The notes under the pieces were generated by a model, which made no database searches, had not been told where the DNA came from, and worked only from the letters and a program-made list of their open reading frames with translations. Positions 55,320 to 62,821 of a stretch of DNA of 62,821 bases are shown one piece after another. The stretch's first letter is position 1, and each line of letters opens with the position of its first letter. The stretch lies in the NCBI GenBank assembly GCA_003640645.1, contig QGHH01000027.1, positions 1-62,821 of the forward strand, read 5' to 3'. A program made the position numbers and the translations under genes. Source of the DNA: Fredinandcohnia aciditolerans. GTDB lineage: Bacteria > Bacillota > Bacilli > Bacillales > Bacillaceae_L.

Positions 55320-56630
55320 CTATTTTCGAGCTCTCGCGATTATTTTAATTGGCGTACCTTCAAAGCCAAAAGCATCTCTGATTCGATTCTCTAAGAAACG
55401 TTCATAAGAAAAATGCATCAATTCAGGTTCATTTACAAATACAACAAAAGTCGGTGGCTTAACAGCAACCTGTGCGACATAGTAGATTTTTAATCGTTTT
55501 CCCTTGTCAGTTGGTGTCGGATTCATTGCAACAGCATCCATGATGACATCATTTAATACATTCGTTTGGACACGCATTGTATGATTATCACTGGCCATAT
55601 CAATCATCGGTAACAACGTATGGACCCTTCTTTTTGTTTTTGCAGATAAAAATACAATCGGTGCGTAATCAAGAAATAGGAAATGATCACGTACTTTTTG
55701 TTCAAATTCCTTCATGGTTTTATCATCTTTTTCGATGGCATCCCATTTATTAACAACAATCACCACTGCTCTACCCGCTTCATGAGCATAACCGGCTATT
55801 TTTTTATCTTGTTCAATAATACCTTCCTCAGCATTTAAGACGACAAGGACGACGTCAGAGCGTTCAATTGCTTTCAGCGCTCTTAACACACTGTACTTCT
55901 CAGTGCTTTCATAGACTTTTCCTTTTTTCCTCATACCAGCTGTATCGATGATGACATATTCCTTACCATCAACTGTGTATTTTGTATCTATAGCGTCCCT
56001 AGTGGTTCCCGCTATGTCACTTACAATTACTCTTTCCTCGCCTAACAAAGAATTAACAAGAGATGATTTACCTACATTAGGTCGACCAATTAGAGAGATC
56101 TTAATGACGTCTTCATCATATTCTTCATCTCCACCCTTTGGAAAATGCCTTACAACTTCATCTAGTAAATCTCCAAGGCCAATTCCATGGGAGCCTGAGA
56201 TTGGTACAGGTTCACCAAATCCCAGTGCATAAAAGTCATAAATATCTGCTCTCATTTCGGGATTGTCCACTTTATTAACAGCTAAAACAACTGGCGTTTT
56301 GGAGCGATATAATATTTTAGCAACCTCTTCGTCCGCACTTGTCACGCCTTCGCGACCGCTTGTCATAAAAATAATTACATCTGCTTCATCGATAGCGATT
56401 TCAGCTTGATGTCTAATTTGAGCAAGAAAAGGTTCATCACCAATATCAATTCCACCGGTATCAATAATACTAAAATCTTGATTCAACCACTCACCTGAAC
56501 TATAGATTCGATCCCTTGTCACTCCAGGTACATCTTCTACGATTGAAACTCTTTCTCCTACTATACGATTAAAAATTGTTGATTTCCCAACGTTAGGACG
56601 ACCAACAATTGCTACTACTGGTTTTGCCAC
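55320..56630 (-). CDS. der: Ribosome assembly GTPase Der (EngA)
   Basis: A 436-residue protein with two tandem G domains, required for 50S subunit assembly. Domain 1 has GRPNVGKST near residue 9 and DTGG; domain 2 has [16 protein letters not shown] near residue 182, DTAGMRKKG and NKWD; a KH-like domain (about 355-436) follows. A terminator separates it from the yphA-yphB unit upstream. Confidence 0.97.
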   Translation of the reverse strand: MAKPVVAIVGRPNVGKSTIFNRIVGERVSIVEDVPGVTRDRIYSSGEWLNQDFSIIDTGGIDIGDEPFLAQIRHQAEIAIDEADVIIFMTSGREGVTSADEEVAKILYRSKTPVVLAVNKVDNPEMRADIYDFYALGFGEPVPISGSHGIGLGDLLDEVVRHFPKGGDEEYDEDVIKISLIGRPNVGKSSLVNSLLGEERVIVSDIAGTTRDAIDTKYTVDGKEYVIIDTAGMRKKGKVYESTEKYSVLRALKAIERSDVVLVVLNAEEGIIEQDKKIAGYAHEAGRAVVIVVNKWDAIEKDDKTMKEFEQKVRDHFLFLDYAPIVFLSAKTKRRVHTLLPMIDMASDNHTMRVQTNVLNDVIMDAVAMNPTPTDKGKRLKIYYVAQVAVKPPTFVVFVNEPELMHFSYERFLENRIRDAFGFEGTPIKIIARARK

Positions 56631-56703
56631 ATGCGTTCTTCCCTTCTCAACTATCTATTACTACATATATCACATAAAATATGATTAAAATCAACGTTAT
56701 GTA

Positions 56704-56732
56704 TAAAATAAACCCTTCTGCGTTAGAAGGGT
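56704..56732 (-). terminator. Terminator before der
   Basis: ACCCTTCT pairs with AGAAGGGT and is followed by TTATTTTAT on the minus strand; it ends the yphA-yphB-small partner unit. Confidence 0.75.
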
Positions 56733-56780
56733 CATGCTTTTACATTCTATCAAAAATAAATGGTAACAACAATCAATTGT

Positions 56781-56972
56781 TTAGTGTTTTACGATTATGT
56801 ACAAATTCTCACTGATTTCGTGAGCAATTCCATCTAAGATTGCCTCCAAATTTGCAGCCACTGTCTCCATTTCCTCTTTTGTAGGACATGAAAATACAGG
56901 TGTTCCCCCAGAAACGTTAACCTTAGATGTATCCATCTTAATCGCCGCTAAAACAAATTTTTCGATATTCAT
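56781..56972 (-). CDS. Small partner protein of YIEGIA
   Basis: A 63-residue soluble protein (MNIEKFVLAAIKMDTSKVN, with FSCPTKEEMETVAANLEAIL). It matches the small family annotated as a capping-complex subunit for YIEGIA proteins and overlaps the end of the YIEGIA gene by four bases, which supports a joint complex. Function in the cell is not defined. Confidence 0.75.
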   Translation of the reverse strand: MNIEKFVLAAIKMDTSKVNVSGGTPVFSCPTKEEMETVAANLEAILDGIAHEISENLYIIVKH

Positions 56973-57874
56973 TTAAGTGGATGCCCCTTTTCGTTTGCGT
57001 TCCTCTCTGTTGGCATTCGGATTGCATTTTCTAATGTTGGTACACGACCTATTATTTCAATTGCTTTCTCAACATCCTTCTCCTGTGGCAAAACAAAAAC
57101 TCCGACACGTCCATCATTCAAATCTCGCTTTGCCAAAGGGGTAAGAGCAGGGGTCCCCGAATCTCTGAATATCCCCAAAGCAGTAGATACATCATGTAGA
57201 ATGGCTTGTCTTTGCCCTAAATTTGCAATGGTAGCTCTTGCATTAAACGTTTTAGGCTTTAAAATAAACCCCATCCCATATTCTAATATTTCTTCCTGTC
57301 TCGCAGGAAGTCCAATATTCATGATGTATATATTATCAACATACAAGCCTGCATCCTTAAAATACGGCTTAACAAACTCGATATCAACAATATCTTTAAG
57401 TCTACTACCAGCCATTAACTTTTTGCAAATTAACAGACAAATGATACCCACAAGTATTCCAGCCCACATATTAATTGCTAAATAGGCAAAAGTAGATAAA
57501 AAGGAAGTAAAAATAACTAAGTAATTTCGACTTTCAAAGGCAACGGCAATCCCTTCAATATATGTCTTTCCTCTTGGAACAAGTTCATATGAATCAAGTT
57601 CAGTAAGCGTGTTTCGCTCCATATTTCGTACATCCCGAAATTGCGAAGCCGCAATCGTTAAAAAGGTGATTGCGGTAAAATCCTCTTCCATAATTGAAGG
57701 TACTGCAACAGTTCCTAATCCTGCTGCAATAAATCCTAAAGCAATATGAATGATTTTACCATGTAAATAAGTTGGATACTGACGATAATCTGTACGCAGC
57801 ATGTAAAGGCGTACAGCAACCCCAAAAATGACCCCAAATAAAATTGGGTATGTATATTCATTCATGCTAGCCAT
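56969..57874 (-). CDS. yphB: YIEGIA family membrane protein
   Basis: A 301-residue membrane protein that contains the signature GKTYIEGIAVAFESRNY, which names the YIEGIA family. Hydrophobic segments lie at about 8-25, 40-65 and 135-170; the C-terminal third is soluble (LPQEKDVEKAIEIIGRVPTLENAI). In B. subtilis the gene between der and yphA (yphB, also called seaA) is linked to the spore envelope. The ATG at 57872-57874 follows AAAGGAGAAAC; the open frame continues to 57913. Overlaps yphA by eight bases. Confidence 0.82.
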   Translation of the reverse strand: MASMNEYTYPILFGVIFGVAVRLYMLRTDYRQYPTYLHGKIIHIALGFIAAGLGTVAVPSIMEEDFTAITFLTIAASQFRDVRNMERNTLTELDSYELVPRGKTYIEGIAVAFESRNYLVIFTSFLSTFAYLAINMWAGILVGIICLLICKKLMAGSRLKDIVDIEFVKPYFKDAGLYVDNIYIMNIGLPARQEEILEYGMGFILKPKTFNARATIANLGQRQAILHDVSTALGIFRDSGTPALTPLAKRDLNDGRVGVFVLPQEKDVEKAIEIIGRVPTLENAIRMPTERNANEKGHPLK

Positions 57875-58466
57875 GTTTCTCCTTTGTGTTTTTTTGGACC
57901 AGAACATCCACATGATGTAGAAGATGTTCTAAGGATGACCAAACAAAAATAAAACAAAAACTAATTGCAATAACATCTAAAAAGACAAATGAACCAATTT
58001 CATAAGAAAAATTGACATTATTTATGATAATTCCATAAAGAATATCCCCCTGTATGGCACCAACTAAAAGCCCAACCAGTCGTAAACGGAAATCCTTTAA
58101 TAACATTAAAGTTACGTATATTAATGCAGCACCAAGCATCAAATTACGATTAAAAAAAAGCCAGACAGGATCATATAATTCGAACATTAAGAAACTACAA
58201 TATGCTAATGAAATGGTAAGTATACAAATCAGCATATAAAACACTTGTTTTTTCGGTCGTTTTGAAATTTCCTTTATACAAAAAAACAAAATTGGAATGA
58301 TACTGTTATTTATTTTAATATCACCTACTTCAACGTAGTATGGTGATAATATGATAGTTACTAGAAACAAAATTGATAGGTAAAGCCTTTCATTGTTTTT
58401 TTTCATCAAAAAAGTACTACTCACCCAAGCCATCCAAGTAATCCAATAAAATAAGACACCATCCAT
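57867..58466 (-). CDS. yphA: YphA membrane protein
   Basis: A 199-residue hydrophobic protein with about six membrane segments. Starting at the ATG at 58464-58466, which follows GGAGGTGGAGAT, gives the length of B. subtilis YphA, found in the same position. Function unknown; the overlap with yphB suggests a shared role. Confidence 0.82.
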   Translation of the reverse strand: MDGVLFYWITWMAWVSSTFLMKKNNERLYLSILFLVTIILSPYYVEVGDIKINNSIIPILFFCIKEISKRPKKQVFYMLICILTISLAYCSFLMFELYDPVWLFFNRNLMLGAALIYVTLMLLKDFRLRLVGLLVGAIQGDILYGIIINNVNFSYEIGSFVFLDVIAISFCFIFVWSSLEHLLHHVDVLVQKNTKEKHG

Positions 58467-58638
58467 ATCTCCACCTCCCATTATTTCCATTATGGCTAGA
58501 AATTATGAATTTTAACCTTATTTGAATACCAAAATTCCTTTTATGAAACAATAAAATGGAATCGGAAATAGCCATTACCCCTATATACAATCCCCCAAAA
58601 AAAGGATAGTTATGTAGGAAGAAAGAGGTGGAAATTAA

Positions 58639-58782
58639 GTGGGAAAAGATAGACAGGAAAAAAAACATAAAGAGGCGCGATTAACGGAATCTGACCGTGA
58701 TCAATCTCTTGATTATCCCGGAGCAACGAGATTGGATACTCCTGATGAAGCTAGGGAAATGAACCGTATGAATCCAAAATAA
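58639..58782 (+). CDS. ypzI: YpzI family small protein
   Basis: A 47-residue hydrophilic protein on the plus strand (MGKDRQEKKHKEARL, SDRDQSLDYPGATRLD). The start MGKDRQEKK and the DRDQS..GATRL pattern are those of YpzI, a small protein of spore-formers in the same position. It begins with GTG (58639) after AGAGGTGG. It is followed at once by a bidirectional terminator. Function unknown. Confidence 0.82.
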   Translation: MGKDRQEKKHKEARLTESDRDQSLDYPGATRLDTPDEAREMNRMNPK

Positions 58783-58815
58783 AAAGCCCTCACCCATATG
58801 GGTGAGAGCTTTTTT
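58781..58815. terminator. Bidirectional terminator between ypzI and rpsA
   Basis: AAAAGC..CTCACCC pairs with GGGTGAG..GCTTTT. It serves the two convergent genes. Confidence 0.88.
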
Positions 58816-58824
58816 CGATAAAGC

Positions 58825-59961
58825 TTACTTTAATTTATTTAATTGGTCACCAATTACTTCTCCAAGTTGAAAACCAGTTGTTTCTTCTTGTTGTTGGTAT
58901 TTGCTGTAGTCTTCTTCAACGTTTTCTTCTAATTCTTTCATGCTTAATGAAATACGTTTATCAGATTGATTTAGTTCAAGAATCTTCACTTTTACTTCTT
59001 GGCCTTCTTTTAATACTTCATGAGGAGTACCGATATGCTTAGAAGAAATTTGTGAAATATGAACTAGCCCTTCAACTCCAGGCAACACTTCAACAAACGC
59101 ACCAAAGGATACAAGTCTTCTTACTGTTCCTTCAACTACGTCACCGATCGATAATTTTTCATTGATGCTCTCCCATGGTCCAGGTAATGTTTCCTTCAAC
59201 GATAACGAAATTCTTTCGTTATCACGATCAACAGATAATACCTTAACCTTGATTACTTGACCCTCTGAAACAACATCGGAAGGCTTTGAAACATGCTCAT
59301 GCGAAAGCTGAGAAATGTGTACAAGTCCATCAATACCACCGATATCAACAAATGCGCCGAAATCAGTCAATCGTTGAACAGTACCTTCAAGAACAGCCCC
59401 AACTTGTAAAGAGTCTAAAACCTGTTGTTTTTTGTTTTTTTGCTCTTCTTCAACTACAGCACGATGTGATAAAATTACTCTATTTTTCTCACGGTCAAGC
59501 TCAACAACTTTAACAGTTAATGATTTGTCCTTGTAATCAGAGAAATCCTCAACATAATAATTTTCAACTAAAGATGCTGGAATAAATCCTCTTACACCTA
59601 GGTCAACAACAAGTCCACCTTTTACAACATCTTTTACAATCGCTTCGAATACTTCACCTGAATTATACTTTTGCTCTAAATCATCCCACGCTTTAGAAGC
59701 AAGTACAGCTTTTTTGGATAAAATTAAAGCTTCTTCCTCTACTTTTGTAACTGAAAGCTCTAATTCTTCTCCTTCTGAAACAACATCACTAGCTTTTTCA
59801 ACATGTAGGCTAGATAGCTCACTGATTGGGATAATTCCATCTAACTTACTGTTCTCAACTGAAACAAAAACTTGCTTCTCTTCAACCTTTGTAATCTTGC
59901 CAGTGATAACATCACCGACTTGTAACTCTTTGTACTCAACTTGGTTCATGTCCTCTGCCAT
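58825..59961 (-). CDS. rpsA: S1 RNA-binding domain protein (RpsA/YpfD)
   Basis: A 378-residue protein with four S1 domains (starts near residues 10, 95, 182 and 267; for example VQRLTDFGAFVDIGGIDGLVHISQLS and RRLVSFGAFVEVLPGVEGLVHIS). It is the Firmicute homologue of ribosomal protein S1 (YpfD), shorter than the six-domain enterobacterial S1 and not essential in B. subtilis. AAGGAGGTAATTGGA precedes the ATG at 59959-59961. Confidence 0.94.
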   Translation of the reverse strand: MAEDMNQVEYKELQVGDVITGKITKVEEKQVFVSVENSKLDGIIPISELSSLHVEKASDVVSEGEELELSVTKVEEEALILSKKAVLASKAWDDLEQKYNSGEVFEAIVKDVVKGGLVVDLGVRGFIPASLVENYYVEDFSDYKDKSLTVKVVELDREKNRVILSHRAVVEEEQKNKKQQVLDSLQVGAVLEGTVQRLTDFGAFVDIGGIDGLVHISQLSHEHVSKPSDVVSEGQVIKVKVLSVDRDNERISLSLKETLPGPWESINEKLSIGDVVEGTVRRLVSFGAFVEVLPGVEGLVHISQISSKHIGTPHEVLKEGQEVKVKILELNQSDKRISLSMKELEENVEEDYSKYQQQEETTGFQLGEVIGDQLNKLK

Positions 59962-60017
59962 TCCAATTACCTCCTTAAAAGTCAAACACGAAAAACAATG
60001 TATGTATAAATAATATT

Positions 60018-60147
60018 ATCAAATGCGCCTTGGCGTATTTGCGCCCGATTTTTTTCGAGCAAGCTCGAAAAATTTCCCTTGAAAAATCGTGGCATCCGCC
60101 GGAGGCTAACTTTATTAAGTAGAGGTATACCTCTACTTAATAAAGTT
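60018..60147 (-). repeat. Dispersed structured repeat R, copy 3
   Basis: Read on the minus strand. Hairpin 1 is a 40-base perfect palindrome with arms AACTTTATTAAGTAGAGG and its complement. The link is GCCTCCGGCGGATGCCAC. Hairpin 2 has CGATTTTT/AAAAATCG outside and TTTTCGAGC-TT-GCTCGAAAA inside; hairpin 3 is AAATACGCC-AA-GGCGCATTT. It lies between plsC and rpsA, in the sense of transcription, opposite to copies 1 and 2. Confidence 0.9.
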
Positions 60148-60209
60148 AAAAATATTCTTTTAATTAACTTCTAATAAATAGAGATATTTGTCAAGTATAA
60201 ACTCTTAAT

Positions 60210-60791
60210 CTATTGATATTTTTCCTGTAATTCTCTTATAGAATCCATAATTTTATTTGTTACTTCTTCAGGTGATGCTTTTTCAATTCTGAACTTTTCC
60301 ATCTCAACTGGCTCACCGTATACCACTCTTAATTTCCCAAACAGTTTATAAGGTCCCAAAATTGCACACGGAACAACTACGCAATCCGTTCGTAGTGCAA
60401 AAAAGCCGACTCCCGTTAAACCTTTTCCAAGCTTTCCATCCCTACTCCGTGTTCCTTCAGGGAAAATACCTAACACATTGCCTTCTTTTAGCACTTTTAA
60501 TGCTGTTCTTAATGCTTCACGATCACTCATTCCACGCTTTACAGGGAAGGCATTTATTTTTGGTAAAATCGCACCTAATACAGGTATGTTAAACAGTTCC
60601 TCTTTTGCCATAAAATGTATATGTCGGGGAGATGTTACTCCAACTACAGGTGGGTCTAAATTGTCGATATGATTCGAACAAATCAAGACTCCACCTTCCT
60701 TTGGTATATTCTCCTTACCTATGACTTCAATACGGTAAAGGGGTTTGATGATTGCTCCAACTAATCCTCTTGCAAAGGGGTAAAGATTCAT
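60210..60791 (-). CDS. plsC: 1-acyl-glycerol-3-phosphate acyltransferase
   Basis: A 193-residue membrane-associated acyltransferase that makes phosphatidic acid. The catalytic H-x4-D box is SNHIDNLDPP; the glycerophosphate-binding motif is FPEGTRSRDG. The N-terminal hydrophobic stretch (about 1-25) can insert in the membrane. The ATG at 60789-60791 follows AAGGA. It lies six bases after cmk and shares its transcript. Confidence 0.93.
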   Translation of the reverse strand: MNLYPFARGLVGAIIKPLYRIEVIGKENIPKEGGVLICSNHIDNLDPPVVGVTSPRHIHFMAKEELFNIPVLGAILPKINAFPVKRGMSDREALRTALKVLKEGNVLGIFPEGTRSRDGKLGKGLTGVGFFALRTDCVVVPCAILGPYKLFGKLRVVYGEPVEMEKFRIEKASPEEVTNKIMDSIRELQEKYQ

Positions 60792-60796
60792 ACCAA

Positions 60797-61468
60797 TCAA
60801 ATCCTTTCCTTCACAATATCCATAATCTTCGCAACAACCTCTTCGATGCCTAACGATGTAGTATCAATTTCGATTGCATCTTCTGCCTTACGTAGTGGAG
60901 CAACCTCTCGTTCTGAATCTAATTTGTCCCTTTGGGCAATTTCCAACTTTAGTTGTTCCAAATCAGATTGATATCCTTTTGAAAGGTTTTCTTGGTGTCG
61001 ACGTTCTGCTCTTTCATCAACAGAAGCAAGAAGGAATATTTTCACTTCTGCATTTGGTAGCACATGAGTCCCAATGTCTCTTCCATCCATCACTACTCCA
61101 CCGGACTTTGCAAAGCTTTGTTGGCGTCTTACCATATCTTCCCGAACCTTACGATGCTTAGATACAATTGAAACTGAATTTGTTACATCATGATCACGAA
61201 TTTTTTCGGTTACATCATTGTTATCAATAAAAACAAGCTGACCATTTTCGCTAGGTCTTAATTCTATATTTGCGTTTTGAAGAGCATCAAGAACCTGTTC
61301 TTCATTTTCTAGATCTAAGGATAATTGCAATGCTTTATAGGTTAATGCACGGTACATTGCACCTGTATCAACATATATGTAAGATAATTCTTTTGCAATA
61401 ATTTTGGCAACAGTACTTTTTCCAGCAGCGGCCGGTCCGTCTATTGCTATTGAAATCTTCTTGTCCAT
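60797..61468 (-). CDS. cmk: Cytidylate kinase
   Basis: A 223-residue kinase that phosphorylates CMP and dCMP. The P-loop is [44 protein letters not shown] and ERAERRHQE form the nucleotide-binding and lid regions. AGGAGGCATACTTAGTTT is just upstream. Neighbour genes match B. subtilis except that plsC follows. Confidence 0.97.
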   Translation of the reverse strand: MDKKISIAIDGPAAAGKSTVAKIIAKELSYIYVDTGAMYRALTYKALQLSLDLENEEQVLDALQNANIELRPSENGQLVFIDNNDVTEKIRDHDVTNSVSIVSKHRKVREDMVRRQQSFAKSGGVVMDGRDIGTHVLPNAEVKIFLLASVDERAERRHQENLSKGYQSDLEQLKLEIAQRDKLDSEREVAPLRKAEDAIEIDTTSLGIEEVVAKIMDIVKERI

Positions 61469-61585
61469 AAACTAAGTATGCCTCCTGTTTGTAACGCTCT
61501 ATAAAGGTCTTTACCTCGATAAACAAATAAGTTTTTTCTCTAAAGCTTATTATATTTATTCATTAGAACTGTTTTCCTACTTACG

Positions 61586-61611
61586 AAAAAATGCAGGGAA
61601 TCCCTGCATTT
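61586..61611 (-). terminator. Terminator after ypfB
   Basis: AAATGCAGG pairs with CCTGCATTT and is followed by TTTTCG on the minus strand. Confidence 0.8.
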
Positions 61612-61616
61612 ATATT

Positions 61617-61799
61617 TTAATTGTTATTTAATAATGTTTCAATGGTTTTAGTCGTGTCTGATTTGTCGACACCTTCATATTCAATCATTCTCGTGATGTA
61701 CGGAGTCAACGGGCTATATAAAATAATAGCCTGTGCAACAAGCAGAAAGATAAATTGAATTATAGCAAGCTTGATTAAAATACGTTCAAAATTTTTCAT
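61617..61799 (-). CDS. ypfB: YpfB small membrane protein
   Basis: A 60-residue protein with one membrane helix (about 9-28; LAIIQFIFLLVAQAIIL) and a short hydrophilic tail. It corresponds to YpfB (DUF5359) between cmk and ypfA. Function unknown. The ribosome site upstream is weak (GGGCTGG). Confidence 0.78.
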   Translation of the reverse strand: MKNFERILIKLAIIQFIFLLVAQAIILYSPLTPYITRMIEYEGVDKSDTTKTIETLLNNN

Positions 61800-61870
61800 T
61801 CCATACCAGCCCTAAACTAGTTTTACTACTAGTATGCTAATGTAACTCTTTTTTTATTCTATAAAAGCTG

Positions 61871-62548
61871 CTATTCTTTTAATTCGCTAGAATGTATGCC
61901 TTTTTTCTTTAACAATAATTGTCTTTGAAAACAAAACTTAATTAACTGTTGTCGAGCAGACTCTGTAACGTCCACAAATGTAATTGATGCTTTTGTTCTT
62001 TCTCCGTTTTTCCCCTCGACAATACGGATTACTTTACTCTTATAGGATATATATTGATATTCGTTAGAAAGAGTCGGGAAGACAAAATATGCGATTATAT
62101 CTACTCCTGAATTAAGGCTTTTCGAAGAAGGTAGAATGATCGAAGCACCACCAGCACTGATGTCATGTGTAATTGTAACAAATGGGTGAAACTCCCCGTT
62201 CATGCTGTGGATTGCGACATCTACCGGTGTTTCTATACGTACATATTCTCGTCGTTGAATCTTAAACATATGATCGTCACCTGGGAAGGAGAGAACAATC
62301 ATAGGGATATTTTGTTTAACTCTGCCAAGTACTGAAGTATCAAAAAAATAAGCCGAAGTACTATCTGCGGTTACAAAAGCCTTTAACATTGTACCATTTA
62401 TTAAATAAACTGTTTTCCCTGTTTTCGTATTAACAGGATAGTCAATATAGATCTTTTGTTCTTTTGTTTCAACAACCCTGCATCTATATTTTTCACCATT
62501 TGGATTTGTGGCAGGTTCAAGGTTTATCATATCCCCAATTTTCAACAC
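61871..62548 (-). CDS. ypfA: PilZ-domain c-di-GMP receptor (YpfA/MotI)
   Basis: A 225-residue protein with an N-terminal YcgR-like domain (about 1-95) and a C-terminal PilZ domain. The c-di-GMP motifs are RREYVRIETP (RxxxR) and DISAGGAS (DxSxxG), both intact. In B. subtilis the orthologue (MotI/DgrA) binds c-di-GMP and acts on the flagellar stator to stop motility. The start is GTG (62546-62548); a TTG is next to it. AGAGTG is a weak ribosome site. Confidence 0.93.
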   Translation of the reverse strand: MLKIGDMINLEPATNPNGEKYRCRVVETKEQKIYIDYPVNTKTGKTVYLINGTMLKAFVTADSTSAYFFDTSVLGRVKQNIPMIVLSFPGDDHMFKIQRREYVRIETPVDVAIHSMNGEFHPFVTITHDISAGGASIILPSSKSLNSGVDIIAYFVFPTLSNEYQYISYKSKVIRIVEGKNGERTKASITFVDVTESARQQLIKFCFQRQLLLKKKGIHSSELKE

Positions 62549-62624
62549 GGACGTTCACTCTTTCTAAAACATTCTGTATATTAATTAAACCACGAATAAA
62601 CTGAAAAGTACAAGTACCTTGTTC

Positions 62625-62706
62625 AGCCCCCAAAAGCATATGAAAAGCCGCCAAGAAGGGATGCCTTTTATCCTTCTTGACGGATTGGCTTATGACCTGA
62701 GGGGCT
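62625..62706. repeat. Large structured element beside the IS
   Basis: AGCCCC (62625) pairs with GGGGCT (62706) and encloses a long stem: AAGCCGCCAAGAAGGGAT (62645-62662) with ATCCTTCTTGACGGATTGGCTT (62670-62691), nearly complete. No gene is visible. It may be a repeat or a transcript end structure of a gene beyond the window. Confidence 0.55.
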
Positions 62707-62751
62707 CAGTGCTTGTGCTAGCCAATAAAAAAAGGAAAGCAAATTGAACTG

Positions 62752-62791
62752 CCCCGTAAATGTTAGACACTTAAATCTAACGTTTACGGGG
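62752..62791 (+). terminator. Hairpin before the transposase start
   Basis: CCCCGTAAA..GTTAGA pairs with TCTAAC..TTTACGGGG and is followed by TGTTTTT, so it looks like an intrinsic terminator placed just inside the IS end. Such a structure could block read-through transcription into the transposase. Confidence 0.6.
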
Positions 62792-62798
62792 TGTTTTT

Positions 62799-62821
62799 AT
62801 GGCCAAATTTACAATAGAAAA
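62799..62821 (+). CDS. IS3-family transposase OrfA, start only
   Basis: The first seven residues (MAKFTIE) of a frame that continues beyond the window. Start sequence and distance from the IS end fit an OrfA helix-turn-helix protein. Only the beginning is available, so identity rests on context. Confidence 0.6.

Larger units (their letters stand above)
62745..62821 (+). mobile_element. Left end of an IS3-family (IS150-like) element
   Basis: The sequence TGAACTGCCCCGTAAATG followed by TTAGACAC is the kind of left inverted end seen in IS150-group IS3 elements, with the conserved terminal TG. A transposase OrfA begins 54 bases inside. The element runs off the window, so its right end and length are not seen. 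Confidence 0.75.

Overview
The window is a stretch of the chromosome of a low-GC, endospore-forming member of the Bacillaceae. The gene order is close to the Bacillus subtilis region from yppG to ypfA. Spore genes (sspM, spoIVA, ypjB, yphB/seaA-like), the bacillithiol gene bshA, the TRAP regulator mtrB and a menaquinol:cytochrome c reductase (qcrABC) all point to this group. Most genes lie on the minus strand. Only sspM, recU-ponA, one YitT-family gene, ypzI and the truncated transposase at the right edge lie on the plus strand.

Layout. 1-2.7 kb: small yppG/yppE/sspM/yppC genes. 2.8-6.0 kb: recU-ponA on the plus strand, converging on ypoC-nth-dnaD-asnS (6.1-9.2 kb). 9.4-15.2 kb: aspB, ypmB, ypmA, a degenerate metallo-beta-lactamase-fold protein and dinG. 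15.3-17.7 kb: pantothenate genes panD, panC and panB, interrupted by repeats and preceded by a promoter, structured leader and terminator. 18.1-23.1 kb: birA-cca-bshA-mgsA-dapB-ypjD operon. 23.2-26.4 kb: YitT-family gene, yugP, ypjB, ypjA. 26.6-28.7 kb: qcrABC. 28.9-32.3 kb: ypiF, ypiB, ypiA and a NagA-like protein without metal ligands. 32.4-44.9 kb: the aromatic amino-acid supraoperon, transcribed aroF-aroB-aroH, then trpEDCFBA-hisC-tyrA-aroA, with a TRAP-controlled attenuator between aroH and trpE. 45.2-50.7 kb: cheR, ndk, heptaprenyl-diphosphate/menaquinone genes hepT-menH-hepS, mtrB, folE and hbs. 51.0-53.7 kb: spoIVA, yphF, yphE. 54.3-62.5 kb: gpsA, der, a small YIEGIA partner, yphB, yphA, rpsA, plsC, cmk, ypfB, ypfA. 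The last 200 bases hold a structured element and the left end of an IS3-family insertion sequence.

How the parts fit. MtrB (TRAP), encoded at 49.4 kb, should sense tryptophan and act on the trp leader at 42.1-42.2 kb. The leader carries the GAG/UAG triplets, antiterminator, terminator and a hairpin over the trpE ribosome site. The supraoperon makes chorismate and then tryptophan, prephenate-derived products and (through HisC) transaminated products. HepS/HepT/MenH make menaquinone, which the QcrABC complex oxidises.

What is not explained by the core genome. Two families of dispersed repeats sit between genes. One (three full copies plus fragments) folds into three hairpins whose stems change in a compensatory way between copies. 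The other is a modular element with hairpin cassettes sharing a TCC loop. Two proteins look like metallohydrolases that have lost their metal ligands. bshB1 is missing from its usual place beside bshA. Most of the window is otherwise ordinary core genome; I see no CRISPR array, prophage, rRNA or tRNA gene.
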